From NCBI RefSeq assembly GCF_014648395.1, contig NZ_BMRA01000001.1, positions 310,001 to 374,000 on the forward strand: a stretch of DNA of 64,000 bases, read 5' to 3'. Below the pieces are notes generated by a model that was given only the letters and a program-made list of their open reading frames with translations, made no database searches and had not been told where the DNA came from. The position numbers were made by a program, and so were the translations under genes. Within the stretch, counting starts at the first letter, position 1, and every line of letters begins with the position of its first letter. This document shows positions 16,324 through 27,568 of this stretch, piece by piece. Source of the DNA: Micromonospora fulviviridis. GTDB lineage: Bacteria; Actinomycetota; Actinomycetes; Mycobacteriales; Micromonosporaceae.

Positions 16324-17963
16324 GAGTACACCTCCTCCTGCTTGCGGGTACGCCGGAAGCTGATCGCCGACACCGTCGCCACGATCGCGAAGATGAAGAT
16401 CGAGACCGCGGCGGCCATGCCGAACTCGGCGCCCTGGGCGCCGAAGGCCAGCCGGTAGGTGTAGGTGATGAGCAGGTCGGTGGCGCCGTTGGTCGGGTTG
16501 TCCGGCGCGAACGGCCCGCCCTCGGTGGTCAGCCAGATCGCGTTGATGTTGTTGAAGTTGTACGCGAACGACGCGATCAGCAGCGGCGAGAGCGCGACCA
16601 GCAGCAGCGGCAGGGTGACCGCCCGGAAGGACTGCCACGGGCTCGCGCCGTCGACCGAGGTGGCCTCGGTCAGCTCGCGCGGGATCGCCTGGAGCGCGCC
16701 GGTGGCCACCAGGAACATGTACGGGTAGCCCAGCCAGAGCTGCACCAGCAGCACCGCGGCCCGGGCCGACCAGCTCTGGCCGAACCAGTCGACGTCCAGC
16801 CCGAACAGGTTGTTGACCAGGCCGAAGTCGGTGTTGAACATGTCCCGCCAGACCAGCAGCATGGCGAACGACGGCATGGCGTACGGCAGGATCAGCAGCA
16901 CCCGGTAGAGGTTGGTCCCGCGCATCCGGGGCGAGTGCAGCGCGAGCGCGATGGCCATGCCGAGCAGGAAGGTGAGCCCGGTCGAGCCGATCGCGAAGGC
17001 GAAGTTCCACAGCAGCGTGCCGAAGAACGGCCCGGAGATGTTCGGGTCGGTGAGCACCCGGCTGAAGTTCTTCAGCCCGACGTTCACCTTCCAGCCCTGG
17101 GTGAGCCGCTCGCCGTCGGCGGCCACGAAGGCGCCGGTCGCCGGGTCGGCGGTCCAGGTCTTGCCGGTCTCGCTGTCCTTGACGCAGTCACAGCCCGCGT
17201 CGTACGCCCGGACGGCCTTGCCCTCGTAGGCGCGGGTGAGGCCGTTGGACCGGATGGCGCCGCCGGAGGTCGGCACCACCAGGTCGGTGATCTCCTTGCT
17301 CCGGACGCTGGCCTGCCCGATGTTCAGCACGGTGTAGCCGTCGGCGGCGGTGACCTTGCCGGTGAGGCTGCTGGCCTCCACGTCGCCGGCGTCGAGCTTG
17401 CGCAGCCCGCCCGCGTCGCCCGCGAAGACCTCCTTGGTCTTCGGGTCGCTGAGCAGGAAGACCAGCGGGCCGGTGGCCGGGTCGCCCTTGGTGGCGATGG
17501 AGAGGGAGTACTCGGTGGAGCCGGGGACCTGCTTCACCGAGGAGGTCTGGATGGCGACGATCGCGTCGTCCTTGCTGCCGCGGTGGCCGTCGCCGAAGTT
17601 CGTGAACGCGGTGCTCGCCGTGTAGAGCACCGGGAAGACCTGGAAGGCGATGAGGAAGATCGTGCCGGGGACCAGGTACTTGGCCGGGATGTGCCGGCGG
17701 CCCAGGTAGAGGTAGAACAGGCCCGCGGTGGTGGCGGCGAGGATCGCCAGCCCGATCCAGTGCTCGGCCTTGATGAGCGGGAACGCCGCCCAGATCGCGA
17801 TCCCGGCCACCAGGCCGAGCAGGACCACCTTGACGACGAGGCCGGTCGCGGTGATCGGCGCGTGGTTCCGCGCGGTACGGGACTTGCGCGGGAGCCCGCG
17901 GCGAACGGGCTCCCGGCCCGGGGCCTGCTGAGCAGACCCCGGGCCGGACAGCGACGTGCTCAT
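16320..17963 (-). CDS. malF: maltose/maltodextrin ABC permease, MalF type
   Basis: A 547-residue permease, longer than most actinobacterial MalF. It has two extra N-terminal helices, then AKYLVPGTIFLIAFQVFPV and a large extracytoplasmic domain of about 200 residues, as in enterobacterial MalF, before the core helices. The EAA loop is ELTEATSVDGASPWQSFRAV. The P2-like domain would contact the binding protein. Start and upstream stop share one base (TAATG), so malE, malF and malG form a tightly coupled operon. Confidence 0.92.
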   Translation of the reverse strand: MSTSLSGPGSAQQAPGREPVRRGLPRKSRTARNHAPITATGLVVKVVLLGLVAGIAIWAAFPLIKAEHWIGLAILAATTAGLFYLYLGRRHIPAKYLVPGTIFLIAFQVFPVLYTASTAFTNFGDGHRGSKDDAIVAIQTSSVKQVPGSTEYSLSIATKGDPATGPLVFLLSDPKTKEVFAGDAGGLRKLDAGDVEASSLTGKVTAADGYTVLNIGQASVRSKEITDLVVPTSGGAIRSNGLTRAYEGKAVRAYDAGCDCVKDSETGKTWTADPATGAFVAADGERLTQGWKVNVGLKNFSRVLTDPNISGPFFGTLLWNFAFAIGSTGLTFLLGMAIALALHSPRMRGTNLYRVLLILPYAMPSFAMLLVWRDMFNTDFGLVNNLFGLDVDWFGQSWSARAAVLLVQLWLGYPYMFLVATGALQAIPRELTEATSVDGASPWQSFRAVTLPLLLVALSPLLIASFAYNFNNINAIWLTTEGGPFAPDNPTNGATDLLITYTYRLAFGAQGAEFGMAAAVSIFIFAIVATVSAISFRRTRKQEEVYS

Positions 17964-19213
17964 TACTTGATCTGACCCGCGATGGTCTTGCCCGCGGCGG
18001 TGATCGTCTTGGCCGGGTCGGCGCCGCCGATGATGGCGGCCTCCGCCTTGCCGAAGGGGTCCCAGATCGCGGCCATGGCCGGGATCGCCGGGAGCACCTG
18101 GCCGTTCTTGCCGGCCTCCTGGAACTTGGCCAGGTCCGGGTCCTCGCCCTTGACCTGGTCGAAGGCGGCGGTCAGCGCCGGCGGGCGCGGCTCGGCCTTG
18201 TACAGCGCGACGGCCAGCTCGGGCTTGGTCACGTAGTTGGTGACGAACTCCTGGGCCAGGGCCTTGTTCTTGCCCTTGGCGGCGACGTAGAACGCCTGGA
18301 CGCCCACGAACGGCTGGGCCTCCTTGCCACCGGCGAAGCCGGGGACCGCGGAGATGTCGTACTTGATGTTGGCCTTCTTGGCGTCGGCGATGGCCCACGG
18401 GCCGGAGACCAGGAAGGCGCACTTCTTGCCGGTGAAGGTGGCGATGGAGTTCTCGCCGGTGATGGAGCGCTTCAGCGCGCCGTCGCCCTTCTCACCGAGC
18501 TTCGCGATCTTCTGGAAGGCCGCGATCGACTCCGGCTTGCCCACGCCCAGGTCCTTCGGGTCGTAGTCGCCGTTGGCCGCGGTGCCGAACAGGTAGCCGC
18601 CGCCCGAGGTGTACAGCGGGTAGACGTGGTACGCGTCGCCGTTCTGGCCGGACTGGAGGCAGAGGATCTCGCTGGCCTTCTTCTCGGCCTTGAGCTTCTT
18701 GCCGGTGGTGACCAGTTCCTCGATGGTCTTCGGCGCCTCGGGGGCCAGCTCGGTGTTGCGGATCAGCGCGACGTTCTCGGTGGCGTAGGGGACGCCGTAG
18801 AGCTGGCCGTTGAAGGTGACGGCCTTGACGGCGGTCTCGTTGAACGCGCTCTTCTGCTCGGCGGCGAGCTGCACCGGGTCGATGGCGCCGTTCTGGACCA
18901 GGTTGCCGATCCAGTCGTGCGCGCCGACCACGACGTCCGGGCCGCTGCCCTGCTGCGAGGCGGTGACGAAGTTGGTCTGCAGGTCCTTGGAGACGGCCTG
19001 GACCTCGACGGTCACGCCGTTCTCCTTGCCGAACTCCTCGGCGAACGGCTTCAGGGCCGCGGTTCGCTTGTCGTCGGCCCAGATGACCAGCTTGCCACCG
19101 GTGGCCTTGGCGGACTCCTTGGCGGCCGGCTTGTCGCTGTCACTGCCGCCGCAGCCGGACGCGGCGAGCGCCAGGCCGAGGACAGCGACCACACCCGCGG
19201 TACGGATGCGCAT
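17963..19213 (-). CDS. malE: maltose/maltodextrin-binding lipoprotein
   Basis: A 416-residue extracellular solute-binding protein of family 1. The signal peptide ends at LAASGC with C21 as the lipidated residue. Mature features include LVIWADDKRTAALKPFAEEF, GPDVVVGAHDWIG, FNGQLYGVPYATENVALIRN and AFLVSGPWAIADA, close to MalE. It captures maltodextrins outside the membrane for MalFG. The ATG has AGGAG 5 bases upstream. The gap to the divergent regulator holds CTTGC/GCAAG boxes, so repression by that regulator is likely. Confidence 0.93.
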   Translation of the reverse strand: MRIRTAGVVAVLGLALAASGCGGSDSDKPAAKESAKATGGKLVIWADDKRTAALKPFAEEFGKENGVTVEVQAVSKDLQTNFVTASQQGSGPDVVVGAHDWIGNLVQNGAIDPVQLAAEQKSAFNETAVKAVTFNGQLYGVPYATENVALIRNTELAPEAPKTIEELVTTGKKLKAEKKASEILCLQSGQNGDAYHVYPLYTSGGGYLFGTAANGDYDPKDLGVGKPESIAAFQKIAKLGEKGDGALKRSITGENSIATFTGKKCAFLVSGPWAIADAKKANIKYDISAVPGFAGGKEAQPFVGVQAFYVAAKGKNKALAQEFVTNYVTKPELAVALYKAEPRPPALTAAFDQVKGEDPDLAKFQEAGKNGQVLPAIPAMAAIWDPFGKAEAAIIGGADPAKTITAAGKTIAGQIK

Positions 19214-19281
19214 CGGTACTCCTGTCGTCATGGCGGCCCGCCGGGGGAAGGGCGGTCCGCCAGTGGAAACCTCGGTAATTT

Positions 19282-19406
19282 CTTGCTGACCGGCGCGGGG
19301 GGTGCTGCGCCGCTGCTCTCGCATGTTGCGGGGACGTTAGCAAGAGGTTGCAGAGAATGGAAGGGCTTGCAGGAGTGTACGCAAGAACTTGCCCGTGAGC
19401 TAAAGT
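19282..19406. promoter_or_regulatory. CTTGC/GCAAG regulator boxes and lacI-type promoter
   Basis: The palindrome GCAAG-AA-CTTGC (19381-19392) lies just upstream of a -10 TAAAGT (19401-19406), which is 6 bases before the regulator ATG. GCAAG-AG-GTTGC (19340-19351), CTTGCAG (19366-19372) and CTTGC (19282-19286) are further copies towards malE. They resemble the CTTGCAG-type elements described for the Streptomyces maltose regulator. This suggests one protein controls malE and its own gene. Confidence 0.7.
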
Positions 19407-19412
19407 GCCGCC

Positions 19413-20492
19413 ATGCGCGCTCGACTGTCCGACATCGCCCAACAGGCCGAAGTCAGCGAGGCCACGGTGTCGCGGGTGCTCAACGACCGCCCCGGAGTGG
19501 CCCCGGAGACCCGGCAGGCCGTCCTCACCGCCCTCGACGTGCTCGGCTACGAGCGCCCCGCCCGGCTGCGCAAGCGCAGCGCCGGGCTGGTCGGCCTGGT
19601 CGTGCCCGAGCTGGACAACCCGATCTTCCCGGCCTTCGCCCAGGTCATCGAGTCGACGCTGGCGCAGAGCGGGTTCACCCCGGTGCTCTGCACGCAGACC
19701 CCCGGCGGGGTGACCGAGGACGAGTACGTCGAGATGCTGCTCGACCGGCAGGTCTCCGGGATCGTCTTCGTCTCCGGCCTGCACGCCGACACCGCCGCCA
19801 ACCACGACCGGTACCGGGCGCTGATCGCCCGCCCCCTTCCGATCGTCATGATCAACGGGTACGCGCCCGGCATCGCGGCGCCGTTCGTCTCCTGCGACGA
19901 CGGCGAGGCCACCGAGCTGGCCGTCGCGCACCTGGTCGCGCTCGGCCACCGGCGGATCGGCCTGATCACCGGCCCGGACCGGTTCGTGCCCGTGCAGCGC
20001 CGGGTGGCCGGCTTCCGCTCCGCGATGAAGCGGCTGGTCGGCACGACCGAGGCGGAGGTCGGCGAGCTGGCCGAGCTCTCCCTGTTCGGCGTCGAGGGCG
20101 GCGAGGCCGCCGCGGGCCGGCTCATCGAGCGCGGCGTGACCGGCCTGGTCTGCGGCTCGGACCTGATGGCTCTGGGCGCGATCCGGGCCGCCCGGCAGCG
20201 CGGCCTCGCCGTCCCCGACGACGTCTCGGTGGTCGGCTACGACGACTCCCCGCTGATGGCCTTCACCGACCCGCCGCTGACCACCATGCGCCAGCCGGTC
20301 GCCGCCATGGCGGTGGCCGCCGTCCGGGCCCTGGTCGACGAGATCAACGGCCACGCCGCCCCGCACTCCGAGTACGTGTTCCGCCCGGAGCTGGTGGTGC
20401 GCGGCTCGACCGCGGTGGCCCGCCCGGCCGAGGCCGGCGGCAGCCCGAAGCGGCAGCGCGCCACCCCGTCCACCCTCGCCGTCCCCGCCTGA
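19413..20492 (+). CDS. LacI-family regulator of maltodextrin use (MalR-like)
   Basis: A 359-residue LacI/GalR protein: N-terminal HTH (LSDIAQQAEVSEATVSRVL), hinge helix (YERPARLRKR) and a periplasmic-binding-protein-like sensor domain with GLVVPELDNPIFPAFAQ and ALGHRRIGLITGP. It stands between malEFG and an alpha-glucosidase gene, with matching palindromes before both and before itself, so it is the local repressor; the inducer is probably maltose or a maltodextrin. The ATG is 6 bases behind TAAAGT and lacks a Shine-Dalgarno, indicating a leaderless message. Confidence 0.9.
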   Translation: MRARLSDIAQQAEVSEATVSRVLNDRPGVAPETRQAVLTALDVLGYERPARLRKRSAGLVGLVVPELDNPIFPAFAQVIESTLAQSGFTPVLCTQTPGGVTEDEYVEMLLDRQVSGIVFVSGLHADTAANHDRYRALIARPLPIVMINGYAPGIAAPFVSCDDGEATELAVAHLVALGHRRIGLITGPDRFVPVQRRVAGFRSAMKRLVGTTEAEVGELAELSLFGVEGGEAAAGRLIERGVTGLVCGSDLMALGAIRAARQRGLAVPDDVSVVGYDDSPLMAFTDPPLTTMRQPVAAMAVAAVRALVDEINGHAAPHSEYVFRPELVVRGSTAVARPAEAGGSPKRQRATPSTLAVPA

Positions 20493-20533
20493 GCCCGTCC
20501 CGAGCCGGCGGCCCCGCCCGGTCCCCGTCATTT

Positions 20534-20562
20534 CTTGCGCAAGGAATGCTTGACTCTTGCAG
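20534..20562 (+). promoter_or_regulatory. MalR-type boxes upstream of the alpha-glucosidase gene
   Basis: CTTGCGCAAG (20534-20543) is a perfect palindrome, and CTTGCAG (20556-20562) lies within a GACT...AGTC dyad. Both share the half-site found before malE and the lacI-type gene, which ties this gene into the same regulon. They lie about 100 bases before the start codon. Confidence 0.65.
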
Positions 20563-20657
20563 CAGTCGGGCGGCATTCTGCTCAGACACCCTGCGCCCAT
20601 CACCCACGCCCGCGCCGGGCGTCACCGTCCCGCGCCAGAGAACGGGGATCTGAACCG

Positions 20658-22292
<1,635 letters not shown>

Positions 22293-22384
22293 GCCGGGTA
22301 ACCCGCCATTGACCTGGTCGTCCGTTGTGCCCCGCGCCGACGGGCGGCTGGGCTACCGACCCCTTGTGGTGGGGGGTGAGGTGG

Positions 22385-22438
22385 CGCCGGCCCCTCGGGA
22401 CCTCGTTCCCGAGGGGTCGGCGTCCATCTGGGACGCCG
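22385..22438 (+). terminator. strong stem-loop with an overlapping alternative hairpin
   Basis: A 16-bp stem with one G-U pair (22385-22400 with 22407-22422, core CCCCTCGGGA/TCCCGAGGGG, 6-nt loop) follows the alpha-glucosidase gene. A second perfect 8-bp hairpin, CGGCGTCC (22418-22425) with GGACGCCG (22431-22438), shares bases 22418-22422 with it, so both cannot fully form together. Most simply this is a terminator; no T-run follows. Confidence 0.6.
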
Positions 22439-22453
22439 GGGTACCACAGGGTG

Positions 22454-22816
22454 ATGACCGCACACGTGGCGCAGTACACCCTCGACATCGGTGACCTCAA
22501 CCGTATGGTCGACTTCTGGTCGGCCGCCCTCGGCTACACCGTCCGCCGGGGCGACGACGGCAGCGCGAAGCTCTACCCGCCGCCCGGCCGGCCCGGCCCC
22601 ACCGTCTGGTTGCAGGGCAGCGGGACCCCGAAGAACGGCAAGAACCGGCTCCACCTGGACCTGGTCTCGGACGGCGACGCGGCGGCCGAGGTCGACCGGC
22701 TGATCGGGCTCGGCGCCCGGCGCGTCGACGTCGGGCAGACCGGCACGGAGGGCTTCGTGGTGCTCGCCGACCCGGAGGACAACGAGTTCTGCGTGCTCGA
22801 CGGGCCGCCGAGCTGA
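22454..22816 (+). CDS. VOC-family (glyoxalase-like) protein
   Basis: A 120-residue single-domain VOC protein: beta-alpha-beta-beta-beta units beginning TLDIGDLNRMVDFWSAALGYT and ending GFVVLADPEDNEFCVLD, the usual metal-site end motif. RLHLDLVSDGD supplies another potential metal ligand. Members of this glyoxalase-like group include lyases, dioxygenases and drug-binding proteins; function is not predictable. It follows a strong terminator and is convergent with the acidic hypothetical gene. Confidence 0.85.
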   Translation: MTAHVAQYTLDIGDLNRMVDFWSAALGYTVRRGDDGSAKLYPPPGRPGPTVWLQGSGTPKNGKNRLHLDLVSDGDAAAEVDRLIGLGARRVDVGQTGTEGFVVLADPEDNEFCVLDGPPS

Positions 22817-22819
22817 GCC

Positions 22820-23308
22820 TCAGTCCCCCCTGGCGGTGAGCAGCGCGGCGATCCGGGCGAGCCCGGCCCGCACCTCGTCCCGGCTGGGCGCGGTCACCGG
22901 CTCCGGCTCCGGCTGCCGCTCGGCGGCCAGCTCCAGCTCCTCGTCGATGACGTCCTCGAAGTCGCCGTAGAGATCGGCCTCGTCGACCCGGGCCGCCTCG
23001 TCCTCGGCGGCGATCTGCGCGGCGGCGATCTCGCCGCGGATCTCCTCGGGGGTCAGCGCCGGCAGCAGCGGCTCCACCACCGCCATCAGCTGCTCCTCGG
23101 CCACCACCGCCTCGGCCAGGGCGAGCGCGTGCGGGCGCTCGTACGGGCCGCAGACCACCGGCTCCCACTCGTCCTCGTCGCCGAGCGGGCCGAAGGTGAT
23201 GATCCACGGCAGGCCCAGCATCGGCGAGTCGTCCGGCAGGTCCAGTGTCACGAGTGCGCCCACCGGCCCATCATGGTCGGTGGCGACGCGGACGTGCGCC
23301 TCATTCAC
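22820..23308 (-). CDS. acidic hypothetical protein
   Basis: A 162-residue, strongly acidic, soluble protein without membrane segments. The N-terminal part has LVTLDLPDDSPMLGLPWIIT and FGPLGDEDEWEPVVCGPYER; the rest is a long Glu/Asp/Ala-rich helix-prone stretch. I do not recognise a family. GTG at 23308 is chosen because a GGGGGAG-like ribosome site precedes it. It is last of a minus-strand row after the GntR regulator with a 29-base gap, so it may be co-transcribed with yihY and gntR. Confidence 0.6.
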   Translation of the reverse strand: MNEAHVRVATDHDGPVGALVTLDLPDDSPMLGLPWIITFGPLGDEDEWEPVVCGPYERPHALALAEAVVAEEQLMAVVEPLLPALTPEEIRGEIAAAQIAAEDEAARVDEADLYGDFEDVIDEELELAAERQPEPEPVTAPSRDEVRAGLARIAALLTARGD

Positions 23309-23337
23309 GCCAACTCCCCCCTCTCCGGCGGTCCCTC

Positions 23338-23712
23338 TCACCCGTGCGTACCGGCGTCCAGAGCCGCACGGACCAGGGCGATCGCACGCTCCGGCGGGAC
23401 GCCCAGGCGCAGCGCCTCGGCGGCGTACGCCACGGCGGCCCGGTGCAGGCGGTCGGTGGCGTCGTCGCGCCCGGGAGCCACCACGGTGCCGTGCCGGCCG
23501 CGCGTCTCCACCAGCCCGGCGGACTCCAGCTCCCGGTACGCCCGGGCCACGGTGTTCACGGCCAGGCCCAGCTCGGCGGCGAGCTGCCGGACGGCGGGCA
23601 GCCGGGTGCCGACCGCCAGCCGGCCGTCACCGATCAGCGCGGCGAGCCGCCCGCGCACCTGCTCGTACGGGGGCACCGGCGAGTCCGGGTCGATGCGGAT
23701 CCGGGTGCTCAT
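23338..23712 (-). CDS. GntR-family regulator, YtrA type
   Basis: A 124-residue protein: GntR winged helix (VPPYEQVRGRLAALIGDGRL, TRLPAVRQLAAELGLAVNTV, RAYRELESAGLVETRGRHG) followed by only a short helical tail, which is the YtrA subfamily layout. YtrA-type regulators usually control adjacent transporter or membrane genes. The ATG overlaps the yihY stop by four bases (ATGA), so both are translated together and the regulator may act on this operon. Ligand unknown. Confidence 0.9.
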   Translation of the reverse strand: MSTRIRIDPDSPVPPYEQVRGRLAALIGDGRLAVGTRLPAVRQLAAELGLAVNTVARAYRELESAGLVETRGRHGTVVAPGRDDATDRLHRAAVAYAAEALRLGVPPERAIALVRAALDAGTHG

Positions 23713-24644
23713 CCCGCCCCTCCCGGCGTACCCGGGTCGGTCTCCTCGTCGACCTCCACGTCCACCTCCCGCGCGGCGCCCCCCTCGGCCAGGTCCACCA
23801 CCCGGCCGTAGCGGCTGGTGGCGGCCAGCGCGGCGCCGAAGAGCACCATCTGGTTGAGCAGGTAGAGATAGAGCAGCAGCCCCACGGCCGTGGCCACCAC
23901 GGTGTAGGCCGGGTTCCGCTCGGTACGCACCACGTAGTAGCGCCCGACGGTGTTGAGCAGCGTGATGCCGACGGCGACCGCCAGCACGGCGGGGCGCAGC
24001 CGGCGCCGGCTCATCCGCAGCCGGGGCACCGCCACCAGCAGCGCGGTGGCCAGCACCGCGTTGACCAGCACGCTGAGCACCGCGCTGACCGTGGTCAGCC
24101 CGACCGACCCGGTGCTGCGCAGCAGGAAGCGCAGCAGCGACTCCAGCGCATCGACGGCGGCCACCGAGACGCCCAGCAGCACGAAGACCGCGACCAGCAC
24201 CCCCAGGTCGACCAGGCGGCGGACCACGAGATTGCCGGGCTGCTGGTTGAACCCGTACATGAGCCGCTGCGAGGAGCGGATGGCCTCGACCCAGCCGATC
24301 CCGGTGAAGACCAGGATGACCAGACCGATCACCCCGACGGTGTTGCTGCTCTGCGCAATCTGCTGCGGGTCGAGGAAGGGCAGGTTCTCGTCCAGGAAGT
24401 CGGCCGCCGCCCTGCTGACCTCGCGGTTGTCCTGAAGGATCGTGCCGAAGATCCAGTAGCCGACCAGGGCCAACGCGAACACGGCGAAGAAGCCGTAGTA
24501 GGCGATCGCGGCGGCCAGCCGGCCGGCGAGCAGGTCGGCGTAGAGCGTCCCGGCCCGCCACACGTGGTCGAAGACCGACGACCGGTCGCGGGCCGCGTCG
24601 ATGCGGCGCCCCAGCGCGGCCTCGATCCGACCGATGACGTTCAC
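23709..24644 (-). CDS. YihY/BrkB-family membrane protein
   Basis: A 311-residue protein with six membrane helices. The family patterns are AAAIAYYGFFAVFALAL near helix 1, a middle AIRSSQRLMYGFNQQPGN, and GRYYVVRTERNPAYTVVATA before the last helices. The tail is acidic (EVDVEVDEETDPG). The family was once called RNase BN by mistake; its true function is open, perhaps transport or envelope integrity. Start is GTG. It follows a 2H phosphoesterase gene by 57 bases. Confidence 0.88.
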   Translation of the reverse strand: MNVIGRIEAALGRRIDAARDRSSVFDHVWRAGTLYADLLAGRLAAAIAYYGFFAVFALALVGYWIFGTILQDNREVSRAAADFLDENLPFLDPQQIAQSSNTVGVIGLVILVFTGIGWVEAIRSSQRLMYGFNQQPGNLVVRRLVDLGVLVAVFVLLGVSVAAVDALESLLRFLLRSTGSVGLTTVSAVLSVLVNAVLATALLVAVPRLRMSRRRLRPAVLAVAVGITLLNTVGRYYVVRTERNPAYTVVATAVGLLLYLYLLNQMVLFGAALAATSRYGRVVDLAEGGAAREVDVEVDEETDPGTPGGAG

Positions 24645-24701
24645 CTCGCCATCCTCGCCGAATCCCCGGCCCGGTGGAGGCAGGCCGGCCGCGTGCTCAG
24701 C

Positions 24702-25283
24702 TCAGCCGCCGAGGCGGAAGTCGCGGCGGGGCTGCCACCGGGTGGCCCCGCTGTGCGAGAACAGGGTGAACGCCTCCACCTCGAAGAGCGCGGAGAAGTC
24801 GGCCAGGTCCTCGTACGCCTTGTCGAGCACCTCGGGCGGCACGTCCTGGGCCACCGTGACGTGCGGGTGGTACGGGAAGCGCGCCTCGCGGTGCAGCTCG
24901 GGGGCCGCGTTGATGGCGGCGGCGAGCAGCTCGCACTCGCTGATGCCGGCGGCCACCGCCACGAAGACCACCTGGGTGACCGGCCGGAACGTGCCGGTGC
25001 CCCGCAGGTGCAGGGTGAACGGCAGGTGGGTGGCGGCCACCCGGGCCAGGTGCGCCTCGACGGCGGGCAGCGCGCGCACCGGGATCTCGGTGGGCCCGAG
25101 CAGGGTGACGTGCGCCGGGACGGCCTGCGGGTCGCCCGCCTCGATCCGCCGGCGGGTGAGCATCCCGCCCCACGGCTCGGGGATGTCGACCGCGATCCCG
25201 ATCTGGATGGTGTCACCGGCGTCCGGCGACCCGTCCCTGCCATCCACGCTGCGCGCCACCCCTCCGGCCACCGACCGTCTCAC
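24702..25283 (-). CDS. 2'-5' RNA ligase / 2H phosphoesterase family protein
   Basis: About 193 residues with the two H-x-T/S motifs of the 2H superfamily: HVTLLGP and HPHVTVAQD, spaced as in LigT/ThpR proteins. Such enzymes open or form 2'-5' or cyclic phosphodiester bonds in RNA or nucleotides; natural substrates in actinobacteria are unknown. The first 27 residues look non-conserved, so translation may begin at an internal GTG (for instance after GGAGGG) rather than at the GTG used here. It starts 24 bases after trpS on the same strand. Confidence 0.8.
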   Translation of the reverse strand: MRRSVAGGVARSVDGRDGSPDAGDTIQIGIAVDIPEPWGGMLTRRRIEAGDPQAVPAHVTLLGPTEIPVRALPAVEAHLARVAATHLPFTLHLRGTGTFRPVTQVVFVAVAAGISECELLAAAINAAPELHREARFPYHPHVTVAQDVPPEVLDKAYEDLADFSALFEVEAFTLFSHSGATRWQPRRDFRLGG

Positions 25284-25307
25284 CCGTTCCCGCCGTGCCC
25301 CGGGCCG

Positions 25308-26366
<1,059 letters not shown>

Positions 26367-27392
26367 TCATGACGGGCCGGCCGGTCGGGTGGGCACGGGC
26401 GGGAGCGGCGCGGTGACCTCGCGCCGGGGCTCGGGAAGGCGCGCCGTGGAGACCGCGAGGCGGGACACCCGCCGCCCGTCGAGCGCCACCACCCGCAGCA
26501 GCCAGCCGCCGGGCGGGTCGTCCGGGTCGGGTCCGCCGGCCTCGTCCGGGTCGCCGGCCACCGGCACCTCGTCGCCGGCGACCGGCAGCCGGCCGAGGGC
26601 GGCCATCACGAAGCCGCCGACCGTCTCGTACGGTCCGGCGGGCAGCGGCACCCCGGTCCGCTCGGCGAAGTCGGCCAGGTTGAGCCGGCCGTCCACCACG
26701 GCGGGCAGGCCGGCGTGGGCCGGGTCGGGCGGGGCGTCGTCCTCGTCGTGGATCTCCCCGACCAGTTCCTCGACCAGGTCCTCGCAGGTGACGATGCCGG
26801 CCGTGCCGCCGTACTCGTCGACCACCACGGCCAGGTGGTGGCCCTCCCGGCGCATCTCGGTGAGCGCGGCCAGCACCCGCTTGCTGCCGGGGAGCCGCTT
26901 CACCTCGCGGGTCAGGTCGGCGACCGTGGCGCGCGGGTCCCGTTCCGGGCGCAGCAGCACGTCCCGCAGGTGGACGAGGCCGACCACGTCGTCGTGGGTG
27001 CCGTCGATGACCGGGTAGCGGGTGTGCGGCTCGGCCCGCACCAGCCGCTCGGCCTCGGTCAGGGTGAGCCCGGTGGCGAGGAAGACCACCTCGGTACGCG
27101 GCACCATCACCTCGCGGATCAGCCGCGCGCCGGCCACCAGCACCTCGTCGATGATCCGCCGCTCGTCCGGGTCGAGCACCGTGTTGGCCGCGACCAGGTC
27201 GCGCAGCTCGGCCTCGCTGATCCGTTCCCGGCCGGCCGTCGGGCTGGCCCCGAGCAGGTCGGTGACCAGGCGGGTGGCGCCGTCGGCGGCCCGCACCACG
27301 AGGCGGGCCACGGTCCGGGCCACGGGTCCCGGTTCGCGTCTGGGCCGCCCCGACGAGCGCCGCCGGGGCCCGGGACCACCTCCCTCCCGCAT
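26367..27392 (-). CDS. CorC/HlyC-type CBS-domain protein lacking DUF21
   Basis: A 341-residue protein with the cytoplasmic half of the CNNM/hemolysin-C family: linker (ISEAELRDLVAANTVLDPDER), VMVPRTEVVFL, two CBS motifs (with HTRYPVIDGTHDDVVGLVH and AVVVDEYGGTAGIVT) and a C-terminal CorC_HlyC domain. The membrane DUF21 domain of full-length homologues is missing; only a short remnant-like stretch (ARLVVRAADGATRLVTDLLG) precedes the linker. Such proteins relate to magnesium/cobalt efflux. TACCAT lies 7 bases before the ATG, so the message may be leaderless. First gene of the trpS row. Confidence 0.85.
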   Translation of the reverse strand: MREGGGPGPRRRSSGRPRREPGPVARTVARLVVRAADGATRLVTDLLGASPTAGRERISEAELRDLVAANTVLDPDERRIIDEVLVAGARLIREVMVPRTEVVFLATGLTLTEAERLVRAEPHTRYPVIDGTHDDVVGLVHLRDVLLRPERDPRATVADLTREVKRLPGSKRVLAALTEMRREGHHLAVVVDEYGGTAGIVTCEDLVEELVGEIHDEDDAPPDPAHAGLPAVVDGRLNLADFAERTGVPLPAGPYETVGGFVMAALGRLPVAGDEVPVAGDPDEAGGPDPDDPPGGWLLRVVALDGRRVSRLAVSTARLPEPRREVTAPLPPVPTRPAGPS

Positions 27393-27568
27393 GAGAAGGA
27401 TGGTAGACAGCAGGCGCCGTACGCCCCGGGCAATGTTCGGATCTGTTCAATCATGAAGGATTGTGGTGGAATGGTGGGCGGCCTCACTCGCAGCCGCGGC
27501 ACAGCCCGCGGCCGTAGGGTGATCACGGACGGCCGCCGCGCCACGCGGCCAGGCAGAGGAGGACCGAC

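Noticed and set aside
19340-19392. A T-box or other riboswitch before the lacI-type gene
   Set aside because: The transcript is predicted to be leaderless, and the dyads fit protein-binding sites at the DNA level.
23709-24644. Annotation of the YihY protein as ribonuclease BN
   Set aside because: That old name rests on a mistaken gene assignment; the protein is an integral membrane protein without nuclease motifs.
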